Shown piece by piece: positions 19,423-30,329 of a DNA stretch of 64,000 bases. Source of the DNA: Ophthalmolycus amberensis (lineage: Eukaryota > Chordata > Actinopteri > Perciformes > Zoarcidae). The translations under genes and the position numbers were made by a program. Positions within the stretch are counted from its first letter, which is position 1. Every line of letters starts with the position of its first letter. Location: contig JAFEUB010001529.1 in NCBI GenBank assembly GCA_024529925.1, forward strand, positions 62,001-126,000, read 5' to 3'. A model generated the notes under the pieces. The model ran no database searches and was not told the origin of the DNA. It saw nothing but the letters and a program-made list of their open reading frames with translations.

Positions 19423-22400
19423 GTTTCAGTGATGTGACAGGACACACACACATACACACAACAGCAAACCGCTCCACAAGAGTGCCAAAATTCCTTCGAA
19501 TGCACCACATGTGCTGTGCGTAATAGAGCCCAGTTGCTAGGCAACAGCGGTTGCTAAGTGAGGAGCAGGATGCGTGTGACTTTTTCAACCTGCTTCCCTT
19601 TGCAGCAGCAGTGATACAGTAACACACTGTGGCAGTGCTCTGCAGCGCTCCATCCCTTCAAACGTCAAAGCTTTTTCTTTTTTCAAAATAAAGGCATGGT
19701 CAAACAAAAGAGACCGGTGTAATGAATACAGTGAGAACATCAGGAGCAGAGGTTGTTAAAAAAACATTTGGATGAGTGAAATGTGGAGGAATGCCTCACA
19801 GTGAAGCTACAGTGTCGTTTTCAGCAACAACAAAAAAACGAAGTAATCAGCCAGGCTGTCCTTCCTGGAAGAATCAAGCCCCTTTGCTGCCAATATTGTG
19901 TCCACGAACAGAGAACTGCTCATAGGTTTGATATATATCCCTCTGGAAATATACACCAGATATATGTTGGAGGATAAGGCCGGACTTTTCTTACTGCCAA
20001 CATATCCCATGAAAAGACCAACATTACTCAAACAGGAGGAAATAATGCATTTACTGGAGACCAGATCTAGATGCCAGCATCAACCTGTTTGTACAGAGAC
20101 GCCGTATACGTATCTGGTAGCGGCAGCGACCTGTCAATCACAGTAAGCCCGCCCTAAAGCATACTCTGCTTTATGGTCTATTTGACTCTAAATGGATCAT
20201 CGTTTACGAAATGAACATTATGTTGTATTGAAGAAGACTTGAAACTAGAGATTGAGATCATAAACTCATGTTTACAGTGTTGACTGAGGGTAATAAATCA
20301 CGTGAGAAGTAGAGTCATTTTCTCATAGACTTCTATACAATCTGACTTTTTTTGGCAACCAGAGGGGTCACCCCCTGATGGCCATTAGAGAGAATGAATT
20401 AGTATTAAGAAGGAGCTTGCCGCCTGGTTCAAACAATCAAAATCTCCAAATACTGTAACTACGTCCTCAACTTCACATGTCGATGATATGTAATAGGAGT
20501 ATCTGAGGATTGATTTATTTTGGGAGCGCCCAGGGCTTAAGGGTGTCCCGCTGTCCGGGAAACAGAGGAAAAAATGATGAGGCGAAATAAAAAAAAGAAT
20601 TCTGGGATGCTCGCAGGACGTATGGTCGGCCTAACCTGAACGACCCACTTGTTTCTAACACTTGTCTTTTCAATGTGACTTTTGCGACCGGATGTACCAG
20701 ATCGGAACTCAACTGTGTCCACACCTGACACTGACCGCATAGTGATCATATATTTCGTGGTCAAAGGAGCGGCTGCAAAATACATTTTATTTCCGGCAAA
20801 TTCTGCCCCCTTTTTTTTTCATTTCAAAAGCTTTTATTTTGAATGAGAAAAATCGGGAAATATAGTGTTTACATCTAGCTTAAAACGACTCAGACAGCGG
20901 GTCTCAGTCGTATATATCATGGCCAAAAGAATTCACGATGGCAATATTATCGCAATATCCATAAAAAAATGTGAAAATAATAATGCTATCCATCAACTAA
21001 CTGCCACAAATGACACAGATCGGATGACGTCTGTCTGTACCGTTCATGCCATATCTCAGTCAAACAAACATGACGTGAAAGATTGTCTCTAAATTCATGG
21101 AATCCAGCGTGATCCGTCCTCGCTCCTGTGTTAGTATGTGAAACCAGCTGAGGTGAGGTACCTTGGATGTGGCCGTCTTTTTCCGTTTGGATCCGGTCTT
21201 CCCTCCCTTCAGCTTTTCCTTGTTGTCTTCGTCCTCAACAGAGTCGCCCTCCTCGCCCTCGCTGCTGCCGTGGGCGGCGTTCCCGCCCTCCTCTGTCTCC
21301 GACAAACTCTGTTGCTGGATGGCCTGTGTGTGCGAAAGATGCCCACCGATCGTAAAACTAGAAGCAGAAATGGCTGGTTCCACAGACAACTGACAATTCA
21401 AACTACAAATGTGAGACTGCAAGTTAAGACAAAATCAATGCATCTTTCTTTTCTTTCTGCTGTCGACAGCCCTTTCATTTGTGTCTTCCACTTTCGGCGA
21501 GGCAACAATGTGGCTTTGTCGAGGATCAAACCTGTCTGGCATCTCTGACCCCCCCTCCCTCCTTCATGTTTTCTCCCACTGTCTTCTCTCTAGACCACAG
21601 ACACAATAGAGTGCTGGCTGACCTGATAGCCTGTGAACTTGACTCCGGGGTTGTTCTCGATCTCCCACAGGCCCTCGTTGAAGCCTTTCCTCTTATTGGA
21701 CTTGCCAAATTTGTCTTTATACTCCTTGTAAGGCAGAAGATCCTTCGGGCCCAGGAATGCACTAAAGAAGGGTGACGGGACAGCTGTTACTTTCACTATG
21801 ACAGTCTGGAAAACCACAGTGTGTCACGAGTTAAACTCGACATCGCCATGCATAAAAGTTTACTAATTTAAAGATATCCAATTTTACAGAAACATATAAG
21901 CTGCTGAGGGATTTCAAACCTCAACACCACGAGCATTAACCTGTAATAACCCCAGTTGACCCCAGTGATTTTTGTAAGTGTTTGCATATACAGTCAAGGA
22001 TATACAACTATTCTTTTCACAGTAAAGAATGAACTGTCACACTTGAAACATGTTGATGTTCCCTAAATTTAAGGCACTGCAAAAAATACTTTAAAGTTAT
22101 TGCCTTGGCAGGGATATCCATGTTTTTCCAACAGTACCGAGCCGCACAAAGCTGTGGCAGCGATGTCAAAATCTATTAAGATTCCCAATTTGGTGCAACT
22201 GTATTACAACTCCTTAACATTCATACAGATCTGAGTGCGGGCAGCTGCTATCCTTTAAATATCTATACACATGAGAGGAATGCTGCACATCATGGGGGGG
22301 GGGGTGCCTACGTTTCATGGGTCCCAAAGAAGAAGATGGGGTACTTGTTGGCGGGCGGTTTGACAGCTCCTTCTGGAAGCTCATCAATCTGAAAGACAGG

Positions 22401-23288
22401 GAGAGAGAAGCTGTTACATTATTTATCTATATATATATATATTATACTCCTCCTTTTTTAGATGCCCAGTCATCTGTTAATGTCTAACATGGTACCTTAA
22501 ATTACATATACGACTAGGAGGATACTATGGGCTTATGTCCTGATCCCATATACAATATAACGTCAGTCAGACCTGTTGTATAGTGGTAGAATGATGCTCC
22601 AAGTAATTTGTTTCAAGATGATTAAAAATGGAGCCCGGCTGCCTGCTGCACTGTGGGAATCCAACTCATAACATGGTAACCCATGTGCGCCATTGAATTC
22701 GAGGCCACGCACTGTCTGCCGTTAGGCGGCTGCAGTGCGTTTCATACACGGCTTCATTCACAGCATATGAGACGGTGCATCGATGGTCGCGTTGGAGCGG
22801 AGGGGCCGCGGTTTACCTGAGGTCAGCTACGGGCTTATTTATGTATTGGGTGACGGCTAAATGCAAACGTTAAATGAACACAAAAAAAACACATGTTGAA
22901 CGAATGAGTGGAAATGAATAACGCGGTGGAAAGAAAATGCGTTTCAACTCAAACAAGAGCAGTAAGGAGCGGGACACGTATTGAGTATGTGGAGCTCAAT
23001 AAATGTACGTTTATTCATTATTTATAAATGTAAAAAAGAAAAAGGCTTTTGGTAGACGTTTTGGTAACAGAACTAAGCAGACTAAATGTGGCTGTGAAGT
23101 CACCGTAGCAGCCCTCTTCCAGCACCCCCAGAGAAGCAGCGGCTGTTTTGTGTAAATCAACCCCGCCTCCCTCTGCTCCCAGCCCGGCCGCATCCTCGAC
23201 TCACCCTCGCCGGCCAGTGCGGGTATCCCTTCATCTTAGCGAAAACCAAATCTCCTGCCTTGTATTCCCGCGGCCGTGGTCGAGCCAT
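16672..23288 (-). CDS. hdgfl3: HDGF-like 3 / HRP-3, PWWP-domain chromatin protein (complete, 6 exons, 207 aa)
   Basis: This is a nuclear protein of the hepatoma-derived growth factor family. Its N-terminal PWWP domain binds DNA and methylated histone in nucleosomes. Exons in transcript order: 23205-23288, 22312-22388, 21623-21761, 21162-21323, 18428-18562 and 16672-16698. The start MARPRPREYKAGDLVFAKMK is essentially identical to HDGFL3 (HDGF itself begins MSRSNRQKEY). PHWPAR at residues 23-28 is the PWWP signature. FGTHETAFLGPKDLLPYKEY and GFNEGLWEIENNPGVKFTGY complete the domain (about residues 9-100). AIQQQSLSETEEGGN starts the acidic tail, with a basic nuclear-localisation stretch GSKRKK at 144-149. 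Length fits (human 203 aa as I recall). The last 8 residues (NQLLIEKH) come from a short exon read only from splice sites and phase, so the C-terminus is the least certain part. Confidence 0.92.
18960..19195. repeat. GCTAGCTA-rich dispersed repeat, copy 1 (hdgfl3 intron 4)
   Basis: The stretch carries GGCTAGCTAGTTAGCTAGGT followed by CTCATTTTCTGTAACCAGTGTAGCAT and ATGGCGGAA. The same ordered words recur at 62190-62340. Two separated blocks shared in the same order mean a common interspersed element rather than chance. The family is not identified. Confidence 0.6.
19199..19226 (+). repeat. (TG)n microsatellite
   Basis: A pure TG run of about 14 units lies in hdgfl3 intron 4, immediately right of the GCTAGCTA-rich repeat. 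Confidence 0.9.
19330..19420 (+). repeat. (CA)n microsatellite, about 45 units
   Basis: This is an uninterrupted CA run of about 90 bp in hdgfl3 intron 4, one of the longest pure dinucleotide tracts in the window. It produces spurious Cys-Val and His-Thr open frames on both strands. Confidence 0.97.
20110..20420 (+). repeat. Dispersed fish repeat, copy 1 (truncated at left)
   Basis: From AGCGACCTGTCAATCACA to CCCCCTGATGGCCATTAGAG this stretch aligns collinearly with 45748-46035. Shared words include CTTTATGGTCTATTTGACTC, GAAGAAGACTTGAAACTAGA and TTTTCTCATAGACTTCTATA. I recall this sequence as a very common teleost interspersed repeat but cannot assign a class. The left part present in copy 2 is missing here. 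Confidence 0.8.
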
Positions 23289-25704
23289 GTCGCCAGATAT
23301 TTAAAAAAACCGTCTGATGTGACTTTGTAATCCTGTGCAGTTTCTCCCGGGGGCCCTCAACGCAGGGCTAAATTATCGACCATCAATGTTTTTAAATCAA
23401 GACCGCAGTTTACACGGAAATAAATAATTAAATAAAGAAAACCGCGGAAAACGGGGCCCGCGAGAGGGCTATCGTCTTACGATCGAATTCAGGTGTAAAC
23501 GTAACCGAGAATGGCCTAAGTTGGAGTAAGGCACCTGTGAGAAACGCAAAGTCTGTCAGAATAGCACGAGTCAAGCTTCCGGTCAACGAAATAAAAGCCA
23601 CGCTTGACACACGTGTCTTTAATATTTATTTGACTTTTACGCTGAAAAATGATGTCTGCAACGTGTTTATTTTTTTAAACCAAGAATGAGAAGATACACA
23701 AGTGTTGTCTCTACTTCACCTTGTAAAAAAGCAACATCATACATCACCAACACTTGAGTGTATTACAGATGATGAAAGTTGCCAGAATATTACCTACAAA
23801 GTGATGCAACACATGCTAATGATAAAAATAACACTTGTTTCATTGCCCGCATAGACTACTCCAAAATCACGTGACTCCGGTTTAAATTGAACTCCGTTTA
23901 CTTGGTCATCCCACAGTTTCATGACAGTTTGCGTCCACTTGGTGGAAGCATCTCCCAAGTGATGTCAGCTAGATGAAGTACCGATCCTTTCTCGAGCGTC
24001 TGCTGCAGATAAGTGGCAGTTTATACCAATCCAACTTGTTACTTCAGCTGCTATTCATATTAGAGACAAGTCAAAGAAGATACAAATGTAACAACAAATT
24101 CACAGTCTGCCACAAAAGATGAGGGAAAAAAAGATTAATTTTTGTAAATACATTAAGATACATATATATAAATGTATATTTTAATGTATTTTTATTGTAT
24201 ATTGTATACTTCGAAAAATAAAACAGTCCACCATATTATATAGCCTACAGTATATATGGTGGGCTGTTTTCCACTTGCATGAGGGAATATGAGATTCATT
24301 CACAGCATGATCAGATTAATAAGGGATCGGCTGCTTTAACATAATACCACTAAATGATGAGATAATGTTGGGCAGCAGGACCACACGGCCGGATGTAGAG
24401 CAAATTCGGGAGTCAGTAAGGGATGAGATCATTGTGAGACTTGTACACTCGAGGAGCGGTTTATTTGACAAAGAAAAAGCTGCAGTACACTTGTGCATCC
24501 TTTTTGTTTTATCAGCTTTCTTTGTGAGCGTGTGTAAGTTGCATATGCGTATGTGCATGTCTCAAGCTTAATGCTACCTAAGAGAGGGAGAGGGTGTTAT
24601 GCTGCGCTCAGGTTTCCCCTCGGCCGGGTGTAACAGCGCACAGTAGAGGGTCACCACCATGAGGAAGTTAAGAACCACACGGTACCTGGTGGCTTCTAAT
24701 CCGTCCTATTCCCCTGACTCAGAATCTGTGTCCGTCATGTTATCAGGAATAGGGAACAAGTCTGGTGAATTGATCACCATCTCAGCTGAAGTTCAAACTC
24801 TGCCATCCTTGCAGTTGCCATGTTCGTCTGGGTGACCAGAGTCTTCACGAGGATCTTTCTCAGAATGGGTGCAACAAACTAACACAGATTACAATGAAAA
24901 CTATCAGTGCAGTTATTTCAATTTTATCCAAACTGGTTCCCCACTGACCCAGCATTTGTTCTAGCCAATCCATGATCATCCATCCCTACCAGCATTGTCT
25001 TTTGGAGTTTAGACATGGCCGTAGTGAATGTTCCGTCGGGTGCAGTACGTGTTATTAGGCATAAGCAATGTTCCCCAAACTTTCAGCTAGCATCCAATCT
25101 CATGCTTGTCTATTTTGCCATGCTAGTGGCCCATTTGTGTAACTAATGAGCCACTGCTGTTATAACAGATATAATTGATCCAATCAACATTTTTGTTTCG
25201 CGTCATCCAATGAAATATGGATTTGAGGCCTGCTTTTACATTTCTAGCTTTAAGCTCTTCAGGAATTCATGTGGGTTGCATCGTAGCATCTAAATATACT
25301 CAACATTATTGGTGCCTTATTTATATTAAATAAATGAAAATGATCAGATGCATTTGTTTCTATTATTTTGGTCTGATTCAGTTATTTGAAGTAAATGGTC
25401 CCAAATACACTTTTTAAAAATTGCAATCCTATTCTATTCTGAGATTGAGACACTAAAGGATAATGTGGGTACCGTACATGTACCTTGAGTAAAATAGCGT
25501 TTTTTGAAGAACTGTAGGATGTTGCATTCGTTACATTGAAAGCAGTATCTTCTCATCCCGCTGAAGGCCAGTGTGTGATCGCACAATTTACATTTTCTAT
25601 CCACATTAAAAACAGGCAATTTTAGCAACTTCTCCAATGAACAAATACGAGCGATTATTTGAAGGGAGACTTTTATGTAGGCAGTGCGCAAGAACACACA
25701 GAGA
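23289..25704. other. Intergenic: hdgfl3 5' flank and gap to lsm14a
   Basis: The first 250-300 bp upstream of the hdgfl3 start are moderately CpG-rich and probably include its promoter and 5' UTR. The rest is AT-rich unique-looking DNA with a short (TA)n stretch at about 24.16-24.25 kb. No gene, RNA gene or long repeat is recognised. Confidence 0.5.
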
Positions 25705-25723
25705 CACGGCTATTGTACAACTC

Positions 25724-25729
25724 TTTATT
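25724..25729 (-). terminator. lsm14a: Poly(A) signal AATAAA, lsm14a (minus strand)
   Basis: TTTATT on the plus strand lies about 2.06 kb downstream of the lsm14a stop. No later good candidate precedes the gap to hdgfl3. Confidence 0.5.
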
Positions 25730-26412
25730 TTACTTAACTCAATTTTGCTGCTATTCTCACGAAAACAGATCCTGGTTTACAATTCCAGAGACTGGAAGAA
25801 GTAACATACGAAAACATCTCCGTTTGCAATAGTCCAGTAATACTTTTTTTTGTCTCAAATTTAATCTCGCTGGTTATTGCGAAAAAAGAAAGAAAAAAAA
25901 AAGCCAGTGTGAAGTGATGATTTCTACGGCTTATCATGCAGTGATCGGCCCGCCTGTGCAATATCCAGCTTCACCCGGACCACTTCGTTTTAAAACAGCC
26001 GCAGCTACCGAGAAACATCCGGCCTCGCCGTGCTATCAAAACCTTTGTCGACTTTTAAGTTAAAGGGAGAGCTGTAAAAAAGAAAAAGTCACTCTGAAGG
26101 CACTCCCTAAAGTACTAACAAATCAGAGCAAAAACCATCACACTGGCACCACATTCAGGCCATGTCCCTTTGTTCACAACTGTGTAGAAAAACAAAAACA
26201 CTCCAGAGAACAATTCCATTGACAACAATGCAACAGGAGGAGCTACAAACAAGCCACAGGGCAGAATTTTTGAACATACGTTTTGAGACATCATTTAATC
26301 ATATACAAGATTTCCCATTTTCAGTAAACACTGCAAGCACAGTTTTGCAGTGGAAAAAAAACAAACAAATAATGCAGATGATAACTGTAAGACAATTAAA
26401 AGAGATGCCGAT

Positions 26413-26580
26413 TAGGGTTGGGTGATACGTTTGAAATTCTCCAACTGGCCACCGTCAGCCCAACAACGGGAACTATATCCACTCAGGTGCATGCGATGCT
26501 GTCTCTCTCCCTCTCTCCTCGGAGGCAGGCCATTCAATTATCAAAACAAAATGACAATTCCGTCCAATCGCCCAACCCTA
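26413..26580. mobile_element. hAT-like MITE, 168 bp, with 8-bp target duplication
   Basis: The left end TAGGGTTGGGTGAT and right end ATCGCCCAACCCTA are imperfect terminal inverted repeats (one mismatch over 14). They are flanked by ATGCCGAT (26405-26412) and ATGGCGAT (26581-26588), an 8-bp direct repeat with one mismatch. An 8-bp target duplication fits the hAT superfamily. There is no coding capacity, so it is non-autonomous. It lies in the presumed lsm14a 3' UTR. Confidence 0.75.
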
Positions 26581-27786
26581 ATGGCGATAACTAAATAAAT
26601 GAACATGCCTTAACAGGTGGCTCAGTAGGTTTTGGACACAGGAAGGCAGATTTAACAGCTACGTCATAGGCTGGCAATTATTTTATCTCGACCAAATGCT
26701 TGCATATTCTTTTTGGCAAAATAGCAAGGCATTTCTTCTTCTTCCTTTTGGATTATCCAAATTGGACTTGTTCAAAGTCATTATGACTGCAGGTTTAAAC
26801 TGGATACACTGAAGGCTTTCCTTTCCTAAGAACTTCTAAAGGCATTAATAGTAACGGACACAAATCATGGGAATGCTCTTTGTTTAGTCAACTATGTAAA
26901 AAAACAAACAAAAAAAAACAGACCCGGTCAACAAAAAACAAAAACGTTCTTCTAAAGCTAATGCTGTAAACCCCAAATAGCAATCAGATGTCTGGCTCCT
27001 ATTGGTCGCCTGCAACAGGCTGCCACTATTGACAGGCCTGCAGTTCTAGCCACAAACAGAAAGCAGAAACATAATTCATCAGAAGCAGCAAGATGTCTAA
27101 GTATGATCTACGCAACTCTAAATACTGAAAGTGAGTTTGTCTGGGGAGCCACAATTTGCTGGGGGAGGGGGGGCAGTAAGTAGAAGAAGATGATTGAGAA
27201 TGAATGATGTCCAGAAAAAAGGAAAAAAGGGGAAATAAACCATTTCCTACATTCTGGGTAAAAATACTGAACACGTGGCAACCAGACTAAGTCTGAGCAG
27301 AGGAATATATGGTGCAACCGGCAATGCACTGAATTTTGGTGGCGCCACACATGGTGAGATTAAAAACAAAACGAATCGATCACATGACCTGCGAGCCTCT
27401 CACAGTATCGGTAGGCATTTCTGCGTTCTTCAATATCAAACATCTTCAGTAAGAAATGAACTGGATCGATGCAAAAATACAGAACGCTCCCACCTAAAGT
27501 ATTTACACATGTTCTCGTCCACCTGGTGGCTTTTTTTTTTATCGAACAACATGTCTGGGCCAAAACAAAACAAAAACAACAAATAAAAAAAGCCTAATTC
27601 TCAAAAGTGGAGAAAAGGGAGCTGCACTCTCACCCCCCACCCCTGATGTAAAGCAGTCAGCCCCGCTGCTGGTGACTGAGAAGATGTCGTCATTCTGTCT
27701 GTCAAATGTCGAGACCAAAGAATTTCTTCAACAGGACTCATTTCACGATGAGGGCTTGGATTGTTGGAGGAGCCGTCGCTGCAGCA

Positions 27787-30287
27787 CTATGCAGCCACCT
27801 TGTTGTCCTTCTGGAAAGAAACAGCAGCCGCACATTTACTTTACTGTCAAAATGCATGTTATATTTAAATATAGCAAAGGATTTGTAACGTAATAATCAG
27901 AGAATAATGTAAGAAAACTGAGTGCATAGTTCAGTGCATTTTCATGAGAAAATGACAATTCATTAATAAACTGGTTATCAATATAATGACATGTAAACTA
28001 TGTTACGAACGTTTGATATCATCACATCCTCTCTGCAGCTCATACAGGTGATACAAATGATGTAAGCTTGCTCTGGACAAAAATGACCGCAGGAATTGTA
28101 TCAAATAATGAAATTTGTCAAACCGTTCGTAATTGGACGAAGTACAATTATAATTCCTCCCAAAATCTGACCAGAAGAGATATGAATAAATATCGAGTAG
28201 CTGCATGTCAAGCAACCGTCATGTTTGCAAGACACAAAGATAAATAGGCTGAAAACTGGAAAGATCTTTAAGTAACATTGTGACTATTTCAAAGTTAACT
28301 AGCCTACTTTACATTAAAGTGGCTTATGTAAAAAAAAAAACTCAACATACCTCTCATGATCTGAGGCACAAACATGAAATGCATGAGAAGTGAACGGAGC
28401 CACCTAGTGGCCAAAGTGAGACAGTTCGGTAGACTGAACTGATGTGGTTTTGCTGCTTGAATCAACATTAAACATATCTGGAATATAAACTGAAGTTCCT
28501 CATTTGTTCAGGCCACTCCATTTCTTGTAGTTCTGAATTTTGACAAGCATTAAAAGAGGCTTTGTCAATTTGAAACTGATTCATGAAAATGTCCTCCAGA
28601 CAAAGTCCAGTGGCTTTAAATTAAGGAGCCTACTTCTATCACGTAAAACCAGGAGGGTTCCTATGTTTCTGCTTAGTTTATAATGTCAGAATTTCTCAAA
28701 ATAACTCAAGGTATTATATTACGCACAAAACTCTTATGCCGTTACGCACCCATGGTTTTCTTACATTATGTTTCTAATTATTACATTCATGAGTTGCTAC
28801 ACCTATTTAATGATACTTTAATGATCTCCGAGGTCATGAAGCTGTTGGATTTACCCTATATTCAAAATCAGAGAAATCCCGGCCTCCTCTGAATCCACCT
28901 CTGAAACCGGGCGGAGGACCTCGGGGCGGGGCGAAGGAGCCTCTGCTCAGCGGCCGCCCTCTGCCTCCGCGGGGCCCCATGAAGCCCCGGCCGCGGAAAC
29001 CTCCTCTTCCTCGATTGTGCCTCAGGGGGATGCCAAATGTCTCGGAGTTCATCCGTCTCTCTTCTGCCCAGGTTGTCCTTCGCTCCCTGACAACACAAAA
29101 GGGTTTTTAAGTGTACTGAAGTAGTAGTACATACATGTAGTACGAGTACATTGTTTAGTTTCATAATTTCGTGTTTTATCCGTGTAACAAATAGCCTTAA
29201 TAGAAAAAATAATAATAAAAACATCGACATCAAGTTGCCCTGATAAAGTGAAAACCAGAAAAGTTTGTTTTATATTTGCGTGTTAATGATAACCCATTCA
29301 CCTGAGGAGCCTCCCTCAACACAGACTAAAATAAATCAGTGACTTACCGTGAAAATCCTCTGTCACCCCCTTTACTGGAAGAGATAAAACAAAAAAGGTT
29401 TTTAGTGTATTAACAGAGTTTCATTCCCATGTTTAAATAACTACATCAAGGCTTATGTGTATTTCATAAACATTAAATACTGATTTTGGAGAAGACATAC
29501 GAATATGCGTTTGTTAGAAAAAGTTCACAACTCTTCTTTCTTATTTTGTCTGAATAGTCCTAAAGTCACCCTTTGTCCTAGAATTGAATCACAATTTCAC
29601 AACAGTGGACATATTGAGGTACCTTAAATCATCAGCGGACAGGTTATCAAAGAAGGACTTGGTCTTGTCATAGTAGGTGCTGTTGGCAGCCTCCTCCTCC
29701 TCGTTGGCCCCCTCGTTGGCTGGATGTTCGGACTCTGCAGGTTCTTCTCCATTCACTGCCTTTTCAGTCTTGTCATCTGCGGTTGGAAGACATTTAGACT
29801 GAGTGACCCAGTAACAACAAAGTGGGCGGGGAAAAGACCAGAAAACGATGCTGGGATTTCTATTGCAGTGGCTGTTACAATGAAGGTACCATCTTCAGTA
29901 CATTTCTATCTCAGCACGGTATCACAAGCAATTTACTTCTACTACAGATTTGCTTTTGGGAGCAAGAACTGTTTTTCATGGGTTTTCACTAGCACAAAAG
30001 GTGATAGGATAAAATATATTCAAACCATTTTGGGCTCTAAAAATACCAATACAAGTCATATAAGGCTTTTTTGAAGTGATGATTCCCTCCCACGCTTTGG
30101 AGGATACGCGCCATCTCAACAAGTACATCTGTGTTACACCATAAAGCCAATGGAATTGATAAAAAATAAATGCAATGTCTGATTTTGAACTTGTAGCTGG
30201 CGTCAATGTCTTATGTGAAAATGTCAACCTGGGCTGAAGAAACATTTTCTCCCCTTTGAGTTTTGTCAAGTTTGCCCCATCGGTCTC

Positions 30288-30329
<42 letters not shown>

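Larger units (their letters stand above)
25705..27786 (-). other. lsm14a: lsm14a 3' UTR (inferred), interrupted by a short DNA transposon
   Basis: This is a non-coding stretch between the stop (27787-27789) and the minus-strand poly(A) signal. It contains A-rich runs and the 168-bp terminal-inverted-repeat element at 26413-26580. No other gene is seen. Confidence 0.5.

Noticed and set aside
19287..19627. His-Thr and Cys-Val frames
   Set aside because: They are translations of the 90-bp (CA)n tract.
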